This document shows positions 16,688 through 26,652 of a DNA stretch of 64,000 nt, one piece after another (position 1 is the first letter of the stretch; each line of letters starts with the position of its first letter). The notes beneath the pieces are model-generated. The model did not search any database and was not told where the DNA came from. It was given only the letters and a program-made list of their open reading frames with translations. The position numbers and the translations under genes were made by a program. This DNA is from Rhizobiales bacterium GAS188. Lineage in GTDB: Bacteria; Pseudomonadota; Alphaproteobacteria; Rhizobiales; Beijerinckiaceae. The DNA lies in contig FNSS01000001.1 of assembly GCA_900104855.1 (NCBI GenBank), positions 4,836,001-4,900,000 on the forward strand. The letters run 5' to 3'.

Positions 16688-18176
16688 TTACAAGTGGTAG
16701 AGCATGGCCTTCGGCGTGAAGGTGACACCGTCGTCGAGCGGATAGATCGGCCGGGCGCAGATGGTGTGGCCGAGGCTCTTCAGATCGGCCGAGGTCGCCC
16801 CGGGCACGTCGATGTTGAAGTTCTTCTCCGTCCAGGCATCGAACATGTGGTGTTCGGTGTGCGGCGACTTCACGACGATGAGATCGAAGTCCTTCGGATC
16901 GAGACCGTTGGCGTAATACATGGCGCGATCAAACAGGCTGACGGGCCGGCTCATCACCAGCACTGTCATGTCGTCCACCATGAGCACCGCCGTCGGGCCG
17001 GCCGACAGGGGCGCCTTCATGGTTTCAAGGAGCGCTTCCCCGTCCGATAGGGATTTGACGCGCGCCGAGACGCGCAGGGGCGGGAAGCGGGCCGGGTCGA
17101 CGCTGCCGCCGAGCGTCACCTCGATCGTCCGGCCGACGCCGGCGGCGTGGGCCGCGGCCGCGGCCGCGGCGGGCGCGTCGACGATCGGGGCCAAGACGCG
17201 GCGCCCATATCCGGCCTGGCGCAGGGCCGCGATGATGGCGTTGCTGTCGCCCGATGCTCCTGAGGAAGTGGCGTCGGCCGCGTCGGTGAAGATCACCGGG
17301 CCTGAGATGCTCTTGGCTTGGGAGATGGCCCTGTCGAGCCCGATGAGCTTGCCCTGCATGCGGAAGCGCTGCGGCCAGAATTCTTTCGCGAGGCGCACCG
17401 CCTCCCGTTCCGCGCTGGCCGCGTCGCCGTCCGTCATCACCGGCACCTGCGAGCAAAGCTCCGGCACGTCGGTGAAGGGATTGCCGATCATGATGCCGGC
17501 GGCGAGCGCGCTACCTTCCGCCTCGAGGCGCCGGCATTCGCGCAGGAGATCACCGTAGCAGCCGGACTTGGTGATGAGCTCGTCGCAGCGTACCAGCGCC
17601 GGGATGACGACGCGGGCAGCGACCGGACGCATCCGCCCTTCCATGAGACGCAACAGGAGCTCCGCCGCGCGTCGGCCCGTATCGGCGAAATCGACATGCG
17701 GATAGGTCCAGTAGATGGCGAAGCCGTCGATCTGCTCGAGCATGCGTTCCGTCAGGATGCCGTGGAGGTCGAGCGAGACGACGATCGGCACATCCGGCCC
17801 GACGCGCCGGCGCACCTCCTGGAGGAGATAGCCCTCCGGATCGAGCTCTCCGCGCGCTCCCATGGCGCCATGGAGCGAGAAATAGATGCCGTCGATCCCT
17901 TCGAGCCTGGCTTCGACATGATCCAGAATTTCCGTGGATAGCCTTGCCCAGCCTTCCGCCGACAACGGCCCGGCGCTCCCGGATCGCGCCGAGATGGTCG
18001 GGACGACCTCGATGTCGCCCCGGCTTTCGAACACGCAAGGCGCCGCCGATCGACAGATTCTTGCCGCGCTGCCCGAGGAGCTCCGCGCCGTGCTCGATAT
18101 GGAAATTCTCGTAGCCGGAAGGGCGCGGATTGAAGGATGAAATCTCCTGCATGCATTCGGCGATCAGGATGCGCAT
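16688..18176 (-). pseudogene. M81 family metallopeptidase (MlrC-like), broken by a frameshift
   Basis: The N-terminus ('MRILIAECMQEISSFNP', from ATG 18176) and the rest of the protein lie in different frames. The first frame is sensible to 'SIGGALRV', after which the other continues 'FESRGDIEVVPTISA'. Removing one base between about 18030 and 18043 joins them into a protein of about 495 residues. The remaining frame has the metal-site stretches of the family: 'SLHGAM', 'SLDLHG' and 'TYPHVDF'. MlrC-type enzymes cleave linear peptides or amide bonds; M81 genes are often beside Opp transporters, as here. It may be a true pseudogene or a sequencing error. An intact paralogue is at 45924-47423. 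Confidence 0.85.
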
Positions 18177-18178
18177 CG

Positions 18179-19171
18179 TCAGACTCCTGGTGATGGCAAG
18201 CTGCCATCGGCAGCCCGCAGACAGGCGACGGCGCGGCCGTCCGCCATGGTGGCGAGGGCGGGATCGATGCTCCGGCAGCGGTCCTCGACGAATGGGCAGC
18301 GGGGCGCGAAACGGCAGCCGCCCGCCGTCTGGTCTCGCTCCCCCGGATCAGCGGTGAAGCTCTTGTGCGGATGCCGGGCATGGGGGTGAGAGGCCGGGAT
18401 GGCTGCCAGGAGGGCGCGGCTATACGGGTGGATGGGGTTCGCGAACAGGCTGTCCGCCTCGCCGGTCTCCACGATGCGGCCGAGATACATGACCGCGATC
18501 CGTTCCGAGATATGCCGGACCACGGCCAGATTATGCGAGATGAACAGATAGGTGAGGTCGAGCTCCCGCTGCAGGTCCTGCAGAAGATTGATGATCTGCG
18601 CCTGCACGGAAACGTCGAGCGCCGAAACAGCTTCGTCGCAGACGATGAAGGATGGCCGCAGGGCGAGTGCCGGGGCGATGCCGATGCGCTGTCGCTGGCC
18701 GCCCGAGAACTCGTGGGGATAGCGGCGCATGGCCGAACGGGGCAGGTGCACGAGGTCCAAGGTCTCGGCGGCGCGCGTCCAGCGCTCGGCACGCGAGCCG
18801 ACATGATGGATGGCAAAGGCCTCCATGATGGTTTCAGCGACCGTCAGGCGAGGGTTCAACGCGCCGAAAGGATCCTGGAAGACGATCTGCATGCGCCGCC
18901 GCATGCCGCGCATCTCGGCCGGACGCAGGGTCGCGATATCGATGCCCTCGAAACGGATCTCGCCGCCGGTCGGCTCGATCAGCCGGAGCAGCAGGCGCCC
19001 GGTGGTCGACTTGCCGCAGCCGGATTCCCCGACGAGCCCGAGCGTCTCCCCGCGCGCGATGGTGAGGTCGACGCCGTCGACGGCGCGCGTCGCCTGAGCT
19101 CTTGCGGCAAGCAGCCCGCCACGAGCGGAGAAAACCTTGGTGAGGCCGCGCGCCTCGACGAGAGCGCTCAT
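18179..19171 (-). CDS. Peptide ABC transporter ATP-binding protein (OppF/DppF-like)
   Basis: 330 residues: Walker A 'GESGCGKST', signature 'FSGGQRQR', and the C-terminal oligopeptide-ABC extension with a Cys-containing '[11 protein letters not shown]' segment typical of OppD/OppF. Its ATG overlaps the stop of the preceding OppD-like gene by 4 bases. The two ATPases form the nucleotide-binding heterodimer of the peptide importer. The following M81 gene starts 2 bases downstream, so the peptidase is part of the operon. Confidence 0.93.
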   Translation of the reverse strand: MSALVEARGLTKVFSARGGLLAARAQATRAVDGVDLTIARGETLGLVGESGCGKSTTGRLLLRLIEPTGGEIRFEGIDIATLRPAEMRGMRRRMQIVFQDPFGALNPRLTVAETIMEAFAIHHVGSRAERWTRAAETLDLVHLPRSAMRRYPHEFSGGQRQRIGIAPALALRPSFIVCDEAVSALDVSVQAQIINLLQDLQRELDLTYLFISHNLAVVRHISERIAVMYLGRIVETGEADSLFANPIHPYSRALLAAIPASHPHARHPHKSFTADPGERDQTAGGCRFAPRCPFVEDRCRSIDPALATMADGRAVACLRAADGSLPSPGV

Positions 19172-20148
19172 GCGTCGCGCTCCGGAATGACGTAACCGAA
19201 GGGTTCGATGCAGGCCGTGCCGTGGTGTGGCCCGATGGCCATCACCGGCGGCGGCGCAAAATTGCAGGCGGGCAGGCTCAGCGAGCAGCGCGGAGAGAAG
19301 CGGCAGCCGGGCGGCATGGCGCCGACGCCGGGCACGGCGCCATCGATGGATACGAGCCGCCCGCGTGGCCCTTGCGTCTTGGGGATCGCCGACAGCAGCG
19401 CCCTTGTATAGGGGTGCCGAGGCGTGTCGAAGACGGCCTCGACCGGCGCGATCTCGGCCACGCGGCCGGCATAGAGCACGACCACGCGGTCGGCGATCTC
19501 CGCGATCACGCCGAGGTCGTGGGTGATGAACAGCACGCCCATGTTGTAGGCCTGCCGCAGGTCCCGCAGGAGATCGAGGATCTGTGCCTGGATCGTGACG
19601 TCGAGGGCGGTGGTGGGCTCGTCGGCGATCAGGATGCGGGCGCGCGCCGCAAGCGCCATGGCGATCATGACCCTTTGCCGCATGCCGCCCGACATCTCAT
19701 GGGGGAAGGCGCCGAGCATCGAGCGGGCGCGCGGAATCTCGACCCGCTGGAACAAATCCAGCGTCTCGCGTCGTGCCGCATCGTGGGCGAGGCCGCGCCG
19801 TTTGCTGAGCACTTCCTCCACCTGCCGGCCGACACGCATGATCGGATTGAGCGCCGTCATCGGCTCCTGGAAGATCATGGCGAGATCGCGCCCACGACGC
19901 TTGCGCCAGGCGCTCCGCCCCTCGGCCGCCAGATCCTCGCCGTCGATGCGCACGGCGCCGCCGTCCTGGCGCAAGGCAGGCGGCAGCAAGCCCATGATGC
20001 TCATGGCGAGCATGCTCTTGCCGGAACCGGATTCGCCGACGATCCCGAGCACCTCGCCGGCTTCCAGCGTCAGCGAGATGTCGTTGAGGATGGGCAGGCG
20101 GCCCTTGACCAGGGACACCGTCAGATTTTCCACAGCGAGCAACGCCAC
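19168..20148 (-). CDS. Peptide ABC transporter ATP-binding protein (OppD/DppD-like)
   Basis: 326 residues: Walker A 'GESGSGKSM', Q-loop 'MIFQEPMTALNP', signature 'MSGGMRQRV', Walker B 'ILIADEPTTALD' and the C-terminal 'GCRFSPRCSL' extension. It begins 3 bases after the OppC-like stop and overlaps the OppF-like start. It belongs to the complete importer 18179-23523. Confidence 0.93.
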   Translation of the reverse strand: MALLAVENLTVSLVKGRLPILNDISLTLEAGEVLGIVGESGSGKSMLAMSIMGLLPPALRQDGGAVRIDGEDLAAEGRSAWRKRRGRDLAMIFQEPMTALNPIMRVGRQVEEVLSKRRGLAHDAARRETLDLFQRVEIPRARSMLGAFPHEMSGGMRQRVMIAMALAARARILIADEPTTALDVTIQAQILDLLRDLRQAYNMGVLFITHDLGVIAEIADRVVVLYAGRVAEIAPVEAVFDTPRHPYTRALLSAIPKTQGPRGRLVSIDGAVPGVGAMPPGCRFSPRCSLSLPACNFAPPPVMAIGPHHGTACIEPFGYVIPERDA

Positions 20149-20151
20149 GGC

Positions 20152-21027
20152 TCACACCCTCATGCGGGGATCGAGGACGTCGCGCAGGCCGTCGCCGAGA
20201 AGGTTGAGGCCGAGCACGCTGATGATGATCGCGAGGCCCGGAAAGACGGTGATCCAGGGCGCCTCACGCATGAAATCGCGGCCGTTGGCGATGATCGAGC
20301 CGAATGAAGGAGCCGGCGGCGGAGGCCCGGCGCCGACGAAGGACAAGGCCGCTTCCGCCAGGATGGCGATGGCGAACACATAGGTGAGGCGCACGATGAG
20401 CGGGCCGAGCGCATTCGCCAGCACGTGGCGGAACAGGATGCGCGCATCGGTCGCCCCGAGGGCTCGCGCGGCCTCCACATAATCGAGCTCGCGGCCGACC
20501 AGGACGGAGGCGCGCACGATGCGCGCCGTATGGGGGGTGGTCGCGATGGCGAGCGCGATCACCACATTCGTGACGGAGGCGCCGAGCACGGCGCTGACCA
20601 CCATGGCGAGCACGATGGACGGAAAAGCCATGAGGGCATCCATCACCCGCATGACCGGCTGGTCGAGCCGCGCGAAGAAGCCGGAGACGGCGCCGATCAG
20701 GGTGCCGGCGATGCCCGTCGCCACCACGACCATGAAGCCGATGGCGAGCGAGATGCGCGCGCCGAACATGACGCGGGCCATGAGGTCGCGACCGAAATGA
20801 TCGGTGCCGAACCAATGGAGAGCATCCGGCGGCCGCAACCGCGTGCGCACATTGCTGCGCAGCGGATCGTAGGGGGAGAGCCAGTCCGCACCGAGCGCGA
20901 TGAGCCCCATTAGCAGCACCAGGACCGCGCCGATGACGAAGGCGCGGTTGTGCAGGAGCCGCCCGATCGCCTCGCGCGCCGGGCTGACGCCGCGCACTTC
21001 CTCGCCGAGGGCCGAAGCGGCCGCCAT
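20152..21027 (-). CDS. Peptide ABC transporter permease (OppC/DppC-like)
   Basis: 291 residues with the OppC-type N-terminal segment ('RLLHNRAFVIGAVLVLLMGL', then 'SPYDPLRSNVRTRL') and the EAA loop 'YVEAARALGATDARILFRH'. ATG 21027 overlaps the upstream TGA, giving translational coupling; a GTG three bases earlier is possible. It pairs with the OppB-like subunit. Confidence 0.93.
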   Translation of the reverse strand: MAAASALGEEVRGVSPAREAIGRLLHNRAFVIGAVLVLLMGLIALGADWLSPYDPLRSNVRTRLRPPDALHWFGTDHFGRDLMARVMFGARISLAIGFMVVVATGIAGTLIGAVSGFFARLDQPVMRVMDALMAFPSIVLAMVVSAVLGASVTNVVIALAIATTPHTARIVRASVLVGRELDYVEAARALGATDARILFRHVLANALGPLIVRLTYVFAIAILAEAALSFVGAGPPPPAPSFGSIIANGRDFMREAPWITVFPGLAIIISVLGLNLLGDGLRDVLDPRMRV

Positions 21028-21971
21028 CACCTCAACCTCACGCGCGGGTCCACGACCGCGTAGAGGATGTCCACGATGAGATTGACCGTGAGATAGACCA
21101 GCGCGAGGAACAGGAGCCCGCCTTGCATGACGGGGAAATCCCGCGCCGCGATGGCGCCGACGATCAGGCGCCCGATCCCCGGCAGGGAGAACACCTGCTC
21201 GATGATGACGGCGCCGCCGAGCATCGCGCCGGCGACGATGCCGATCACCGTCAGGATCGGGATCAGCGCGTTCGGCAGCCCATGGCGGAGGACGATGTCG
21301 AAAGGCGACAGCCCCTTGGCATCGGCGGTGCGGACAAAATCCTGGCCCAGAGTTTCCAGCATGGAGGCGCGTGCCATGCGCGCGATGAAGCCCACTTGAA
21401 CGAGCCCGAGCGTCAGCGTCGGCAGAATGATCGTCCTGAGCCAGCCGGCGGGATCATCCCCGAAGGCGACGAAGCCGCCGGTCGGCAGCCAGCCGAGGGA
21501 AACCGCGAAGACGAGGACGAGGACGAGGCCGAGCCAGAAATCGGGCACTGAGAGGCCGAAAAGAGCGGCGGTCATCACCACCTGATCGGGCCAGCGGTTC
21601 TGATGCATCGCCGCGATAGTGCCGCTCGCGACCCCCATGACGACGGCGAAAGCCAGCGACAGCGCGGCGAGAGAAAGGGTCACGGGCAGCCGCTCGATCA
21701 GCGCGGCGGCGACCGAGCGGTTGAGGAGGACGGACTGGCCGAGATCGCCGTGGAGCACGCGGCCGTACCATTCGAGCATCTGAAGCGGCAGGGACTTGTC
21801 GAGGCCGAGGGCGGCGCGCAGGCGGGCCACCTGTTCGGGGGTGGCGGAGGCATCGAGAAAGGCCGATGCCGGATCGCCGGGAACGAGCCATATCAGCGCG
21901 AAAGTCATCAGCGATACGAGCAGCAGCACGACGACTGCGCCCAAGGACCGCCTGATCAGGAAACGTAGCAT
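21027..21971 (-). CDS. Peptide ABC transporter permease (OppB/DppB-like)
   Basis: 314 residues. The N-terminus 'LIRRSLGAVVVLLLVSLMTF', followed by 'WLVPGDPA', is typical of DppB/OppB. The EAA loop is 'FVRTADAKGLSPFDIVLRHG' and the C-terminal 'YAVVDPRVRL' is characteristic. It starts 13 bases after the binding-protein stop. Confidence 0.93.
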   Translation of the reverse strand: MLRFLIRRSLGAVVVLLLVSLMTFALIWLVPGDPASAFLDASATPEQVARLRAALGLDKSLPLQMLEWYGRVLHGDLGQSVLLNRSVAAALIERLPVTLSLAALSLAFAVVMGVASGTIAAMHQNRWPDQVVMTAALFGLSVPDFWLGLVLVLVFAVSLGWLPTGGFVAFGDDPAGWLRTIILPTLTLGLVQVGFIARMARASMLETLGQDFVRTADAKGLSPFDIVLRHGLPNALIPILTVIGIVAGAMLGGAVIIEQVFSLPGIGRLIVGAIAARDFPVMQGGLLFLALVYLTVNLIVDILYAVVDPRVRLR

Positions 21972-21984
21972 GCCTCGTCCTGGC

Positions 21985-23523
21985 TCAAGGTTCCAGCCAG
22001 ACGCCCCACATGCGGGGGATGCGATAGGGCGTAAAGTTCTTCAACTTGGCGCTGGCGGCTTGGAACACTCCAAAATTGCCGGCCTTCATCGCCACCGCAT
22101 TGTCGTACATGTGCTTTTGGAACTGCGCGAAGATTGCTTTGCGCTTGGCTTCGTCCATCTCACTGGCGAAGGCGGTTGCGAGTTCGTCGATCCTGGCGTC
22201 CTTGGCCTGCTGCGAAAGCCCGTTCACCCAGGGCGCCATCACCGATGCCGGTCCCTCATAGGGTTCGATGCCGAAGCCATGCGCCCAGAACGTCCAGCCC
22301 TGCGGCGTGAAGCCGATCTTGGACACGGTCGGCCAGTCGGCGACCGAGACCTCGACATTGACGCCGATCTCCTTGAGGCGCTGCTGCACCACAGTGGCCG
22401 TATCGACATTGGGCCGAATATTGTCGACGATGAAGACGAGCTTCTCGCCTTTGTAGGATGATTTCGCCAGCAGGGCCTTCGCTGCCGCGAGATCGGCCTT
22501 GTTGAACTTGTCGCTGCCGGCCGTGGTGTAGAACGCAGCCCCCGGATAGAGCCAGCTCGGATCGAGCTGGTAGATGTCCGGAAAGGCGATCGCCATGATT
22601 TCTTCCATGTCGAGCGCGGACTGCACGGCGAGACGGAAGTTGAGGTCGTTGCCCGGCGCTTGCCCGTGGTTGAACTTGATGACCTGGAGAGCGAAGGGCA
22701 GCGCCTTGTAGATCACGAAGCGCTTGTCGTCGGCCAGGCGCTTGGCGGTCGGCCCGTCCAGCGTTTCGTTATACTGGATTTCGCCCGCCTCCAGGGCGGC
22801 CGTGCGAGCGCCGGCTTCCGGCATGAGGCGGAACGTCACCGTGTCGATGAAAGCCTCTTTCCTTCCGGCGAAACCGTCGCGGCCGGTTGCGTTGGGATTG
22901 AACGAATAGCCGTCGTAGCGGGCGAGCTTCACATGGCTGTCCGGCTTGTACTCGACGAGCTTGTAGGGGCCCGTGCCGATCACTTCGATCTTGCCGGCAT
23001 CCTTGACCGCTTCGCTCGCCGGATAGATGGCGATTGGCGCGCGCGGCGAGGACAAGTTTTCGAGGAAGGTCGCCTGAACCTGCTTCAGCTTGACCGTCAC
23101 CTCGTGCGGACCGGTCGCCTGGACCGTATCGATCGCGGAGACGAGAGCGGGAGACGCGCCGATCTTGCGGTAGCGCTCGAGCGAGGCGACCACGTCGGCA
23201 CTGTCGAGGTCCTTGCCGTTGTGGAACTTCACGCCCTTGCGGATCGGGAAGACATAGGTCAGCCCGTCGGACGAGATGGTGACGCCTTCGGCCAGCTCCG
23301 GGACCGGCCTTGCGTTCTCGTCGCGGGCATAGAGCGTCTCGAAGATATGCAGCGTCACGTTGCGCGCCGCCTGGGCCGAGGTGATCTGCGCGTCGAGCGT
23401 CGGCGGGGCCTGGGCAAGGGCCAGTACGACGTCGCCCCCCTTGTGCTGCGCCGAGGCGCCGACCTGCGCCATCGCCAGCATGGCAACCGCAATCACCGAG
23501 TGTCGTAGAATGCCCCGTTTCAT
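21985..23523 (-). CDS. Peptide ABC transporter substrate-binding protein (SBP_bac_5)
   Basis: 512 residues with a signal peptide (cleavage near Gly-Ala-Ser-Ala-Gln, about residue 27). It has family 5 features: 'LHIFETLYARDENARPVPEL' following the first domain, and 'YVFPIRKGVKFHNGKDLDSA', which matches the conserved 'F.LR.GVKFHDG' stretch. ATG 23523 is chosen because a GAGGAGAGG ribosome binding site lies just before it. It should capture a peptide or N-acylated amino compound in the periplasm for the importer encoded downstream. Confidence 0.92.
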   Translation of the reverse strand: MKRGILRHSVIAVAMLAMAQVGASAQHKGGDVVLALAQAPPTLDAQITSAQAARNVTLHIFETLYARDENARPVPELAEGVTISSDGLTYVFPIRKGVKFHNGKDLDSADVVASLERYRKIGASPALVSAIDTVQATGPHEVTVKLKQVQATFLENLSSPRAPIAIYPASEAVKDAGKIEVIGTGPYKLVEYKPDSHVKLARYDGYSFNPNATGRDGFAGRKEAFIDTVTFRLMPEAGARTAALEAGEIQYNETLDGPTAKRLADDKRFVIYKALPFALQVIKFNHGQAPGNDLNFRLAVQSALDMEEIMAIAFPDIYQLDPSWLYPGAAFYTTAGSDKFNKADLAAAKALLAKSSYKGEKLVFIVDNIRPNVDTATVVQQRLKEIGVNVEVSVADWPTVSKIGFTPQGWTFWAHGFGIEPYEGPASVMAPWVNGLSQQAKDARIDELATAFASEMDEAKRKAIFAQFQKHMYDNAVAMKAGNFGVFQAASAKLKNFTPYRIPRMWGVWLEP

Positions 23524-23580
23524 CACGATGCCCTCTCCTCTGGACGACCCATCGAATGACGCCATCAGCGCCTGACGTGG

Positions 23581-24618
23581 TTAGCTCACGGCCCGCGCTT
23601 CGTCGTAGTCCTGCATGAGCACGGCGACGGCGTCGCCACGCTGGACCCGGCCCGGCCCGGCCGACATCCACAGGATGCCGTCGCGGGCGTAGCGCAGCTC
23701 GAGTGGGGCGCGGTCGACGTCCTCGACGAAATGGAGGAGGCCGGCCAGGTCATCTGCCCGGCAGGTTTCGCCGACCACCTGGCGCGGCTCGAACAGGCCA
23801 CCGGCCGGCGCGAAGCTGTAGCTTGCGGGATCGCGCACCATCATGTGGCGCGTGCCGGGCGAGCCGTCGCGCTGGCGCGTATCCGGCTTCCCCTCGATGA
23901 CGCCGAAATGCTTCAGGATATTCTGCAGCGCGCGATCGGCGATGCGCACGCCCTCGACATTGACCCGGCCCCATCCGCCGAGCTCCGTGCCGAGGGACAG
24001 GATGCCGCGCCGCTCGACCGACGATGTCAGCGTCGCGCCTTCGTCGACCCCCCAGAACACGACATTGAATGGCGCCCCGAAGGCGGCAGCGGCGGCCATC
24101 GTCCGTGCGCGCAGGCCGGCATCCGTCACGTAATGCATGTTGGTCGACAGCGCGGAATCGCCCGAATGACCGCAGGTGTGCAGATCGACGGACACATCGA
24201 CCTCCGGCAGCAGCATCGCATCGACGAAATGCGCCAGCATTTCGGAGAAGGTGCCGCGCGGGTTGCCCGGGAAGCAACGGTTCATGTCGCGGTTGTCGAC
24301 CGGCGACAGGCGCGTGTCGCTCATGACGGCTGGAATATTCAGGGCCTGGATCATGATGACCCGCCCCGCGATCTTCGCCGCATCGAGCGTGCGGGCGAGG
24401 CGCGAGACGGCGATCTGTCCTTCGTACTCGTCACCATGGACACCGCCGGTGAACAGGATCGTCGGTCCCGAGCCGTTCTTCACGCAGACGATCGGAATCT
24501 CGATCGTGCCCCACCCGGACGTGTTGCGGGACAAAGGCGCGCGCAGATAGCCGGCCTGACGTCCCGACGCCGCAAGATCGATATCGCAGCGGATGCGGCT
24601 CTTGATTTCAGGCTCCAC
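23581..24618 (-). CDS. Succinylglutamate desuccinylase/aspartoacylase family deacylase (DoeB-like)
   Basis: 345 residues of the M14-related AstE/AspA zinc hydrolases. 'TGGVHGDEYEG' holds the zinc-binding His and Glu, 'NIPAV..' and 'NRCFPGNPRGT' are substrate-loop motifs, and 'SVDLHTCG' holds the third zinc ligand. Length and the opening segments resemble DoeB, the N-acetyl-diaminobutyrate deacetylase of ectoine breakdown, but no other ectoine genes lie nearby, so another N-acyl amino acid is just as likely. It is the first gene of the minus-strand operon and divergent from a GntR regulator. A cytoplasmic role after import is inferred. Confidence 0.85.
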   Translation of the reverse strand: MEPEIKSRIRCDIDLAASGRQAGYLRAPLSRNTSGWGTIEIPIVCVKNGSGPTILFTGGVHGDEYEGQIAVSRLARTLDAAKIAGRVIMIQALNIPAVMSDTRLSPVDNRDMNRCFPGNPRGTFSEMLAHFVDAMLLPEVDVSVDLHTCGHSGDSALSTNMHYVTDAGLRARTMAAAAAFGAPFNVVFWGVDEGATLTSSVERRGILSLGTELGGWGRVNVEGVRIADRALQNILKHFGVIEGKPDTRQRDGSPGTRHMMVRDPASYSFAPAGGLFEPRQVVGETCRADDLAGLLHFVEDVDRAPLELRYARDGILWMSAGPGRVQRGDAVAVLMQDYDEARAVS

Positions 24619-24648
24619 ACGGTCCTCCCTTGCCCTAGCAATCGTAGC

Positions 24649-24669
24649 ATTGTATACGATTATACGAAT
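24649..24669. promoter_or_regulatory. Candidate GntR (FCD-type) operator between divergent genes
   Basis: ATTGTATACGAT (24649-24660) is a palindrome with 10 of 12 positions matching, centred on GTATAC, and is followed by a second TATACGAAT half. FCD-subfamily GntR regulators commonly bind TTGTATACAA-like sites. It lies between the deacylase gene and the GntR gene, in the only AT-rich patch of this 97-bp space, so it could control both directions. Confidence 0.5.
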
Positions 24670-24715
24670 GTCAAGACAGGTCGGGAATCACCGACTGAGC
24701 CGCTGAAGGACACGA

Positions 24716-25459
24716 ATGCCCGCACGCCCGAAATCACCTGCCCCGCTCCTCGAAGCGGAAAAGGCGCCAGCCGATTGGCAGCCCCTTCAGCCCAAAACCC
24801 TGGTCGATCTCGCGATCGAGGCGATCATCGCCGGCGCGGCCGCCGGCCTCGTCCTACCTGGCGACCGGATCGTGGAGGCGGATCTGGCGCGCAAGCTCGG
24901 CGTCAGCCGCGTGCCCGTCCGCGAGGCGCTGCGGCTTCTGGAAAGTCAGGGCATCGTCGTCAACGAGCCTTACAAGGGCATTCGCCTGCGCCCGGTCACC
25001 AACCAGCGGGTGGATGACCTGATAGATGCCCGGGTGGCGCTGGAGGCCAGCGCCATGGCCCGCGCGGTCAGCGCTGGACGCAACACCGGCAGCCATCTGG
25101 CGCCGCTACGCGCCACCGTCCGACAGATGGAGGCGATGGCTGCGCGTGGCGACCCCTACGGCGTGGCGACAGCGGACACGGAATTCCACCGCACCTTGTG
25201 CCGGTTGGGCGGCAACAGCGTCACGCTCGATCTGTGGGAGACGCTGGCACGCCAGTTCACCATCATCTTCGGCCTCGCCACCTTCGGCAAACCCATGCTC
25301 GACGTCGTCCAGGAGCACCGCGATCTGCTCGCGGTCTTCGAGGGCGGCGACGTCGCGCTGATCGGGCGCACGCTCGACGAGCACATCACGGTGATGAACC
25401 AAGCCGTGGACTACGAAGCCATCGTGGCCGCCCGCCGGGCCGCCCGCGACAAGCAATGA
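24716..25459 (+). CDS. GntR family transcriptional regulator, FCD domain
   Basis: 247 residues. The winged helix is clear ('LVLPGDRIVEADLARKLGVS' followed by 'VREALRLLESQGIV'), and a C-terminal all-helical FCD domain follows, with the metal-binding pattern Asp..His..His suggested by 'ADTEFHRTL' and 'QEHRDLLAVFEGG'. GAAGGA at 24704-24709 is its ribosome binding site. It is divergent from the deacylase-Opp operon and overlaps or abuts the following enolase-superfamily gene, so it most likely controls both in response to a carboxylate. Confidence 0.92.
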   Translation: MPARPKSPAPLLEAEKAPADWQPLQPKTLVDLAIEAIIAGAAAGLVLPGDRIVEADLARKLGVSRVPVREALRLLESQGIVVNEPYKGIRLRPVTNQRVDDLIDARVALEASAMARAVSAGRNTGSHLAPLRATVRQMEAMAARGDPYGVATADTEFHRTLCRLGGNSVTLDLWETLARQFTIIFGLATFGKPMLDVVQEHRDLLAVFEGGDVALIGRTLDEHITVMNQAVDYEAIVAARRAARDKQ

Positions 25460-25476
25460 CGCACAGGGAGAAGGGA

Positions 25477-26652
25477 ATGCCCTCCAGAGCCGGTCGCGCT
25501 GGGTTGCCGCCGTTCCGCATCACGCGCGTAGAGGCGGCGCCCCTTTTCGGCGAAAGTCCCAAGGGGGGCTGGTCCGCCGAGATCCGGCCGGAGGACTCCA
25601 TTCACGCGCTGGTGGCCGTGCATACGGACCAGGGACTCACCGGCTATGGCAGCGTCTTCACGGATGGTCGCCTCGTCCAGGCCGGCCTCAAGGTGATCGA
25701 GCCGCTCGTCATCGGCGAGGATGCGCTCGCCCCCGAGTTTGTCAGCGAGAAACTGCACCAGAACACCTTCTGGATGGGTCGCGGCGGCACGCTCACCCAT
25801 ACGATCAGCGGCATCGACATCGCGCTCTGGGACATTCTGGGTCAGGCCACGGGTTTGAGCGTCGGACGCCTCCTGGGGGGCAGTTATCGCCGCAAGGTGC
25901 AACCCTATTGCTCGCTGCTGATGGAAGAGCCGCAGCCCATGCACGACCTCGTGGCCGAATATCGCGCCAAGGGCTTCACCGCATTCAAGATCGGCTGGGG
26001 CCCGTTCGGCCGCAGGCAGGACGTGAAGCTCGACGAAGCGATCGTCCGCGCTGCGCGCGAGGCGGCGGGCGAGACGTCCAAGCTCTTCGTCGACGCCGGC
26101 GCCAGCGACGCGCTATGGCCGCACGGCTTCAAATGGGCCAAGCGCACCGCCGAGATGTTGAAGGATTTCGATGTCGGCTGGTTCGAGGAGCCGTTGCGCC
26201 CCGACGCCATCGAAGATTATTGCGAGCTCAGGCGCGCCTCTCCGGTGCCGATCGCCGGTTGTGAGGTGCTGACGCGGCGGCAGGCCTTCCTTCCTTGGCT
26301 GACCCGCCGGGCGGTGGACATCGTGCAGCCCGATGTGACCAAGGTCGGCGGCATCTCCGAGCAAAGGCGCATCGCCTGGATGGCCTACGATTTCGGCGTC
26401 AAATATATCGGCCATGGCTGGAACACGGCCCTCGGCGTCGCGGCCGACCTGCAGATGGCGGCTGCCTTCCCGGACGCCGATCTCGTCGAGTTCATCGGCG
26501 GCAGCCCCTATGTGGACGGCATTCTGGCGGAACCCTTCGCTCTCGACGCCGAGGGCTGGCTCGCTATTCCCGATCGCCCGGGCCTCGGCGTCATGCTCGA
26601 TCGCGATGCGCTCACGCGCTATACGCCGGACGTCACGCCCCTCTTCGCCTGA
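25477..26652 (+). CDS. Mandelate racemase/muconate lactonizing (enolase superfamily) enzyme
   Basis: 391 residues. The barrel shows 'FTAFKIGWGPFGRR' (catalytic lysine strand), 'KLFVDAGASDAL' and 'WFEEPLRPDAIEDY' (metal ligands), 'PIAGCEVLTRR', and 'KYIGHGWNTALG'. It belongs to the same subgroup as the enzyme at 15499-16677. ATG 25477 is placed six bases after GGGAG; ATG 25456, which overlaps the GntR stop, is possible. Its substrate is likely a sugar acid or related hydroxy acid, but that is not fixed by the sequence. Confidence 0.88.
   Translation: MPSRAGRAGLPPFRITRVEAAPLFGESPKGGWSAEIRPEDSIHALVAVHTDQGLTGYGSVFTDGRLVQAGLKVIEPLVIGEDALAPEFVSEKLHQNTFWMGRGGTLTHTISGIDIALWDILGQATGLSVGRLLGGSYRRKVQPYCSLLMEEPQPMHDLVAEYRAKGFTAFKIGWGPFGRRQDVKLDEAIVRAAREAAGETSKLFVDAGASDALWPHGFKWAKRTAEMLKDFDVGWFEEPLRPDAIEDYCELRRASPVPIAGCEVLTRRQAFLPWLTRRAVDIVQPDVTKVGGISEQRRIAWMAYDFGVKYIGHGWNTALGVAADLQMAAAFPDADLVEFIGGSPYVDGILAEPFALDAEGWLAIPDRPGLGVMLDRDALTRYTPDVTPLFA

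Noticed and set aside
16694-17941. Plus-strand open frames opposite the M81 gene
   Set aside because: Shadows of the minus-strand coding sequence, whose metal-site motifs are clear.
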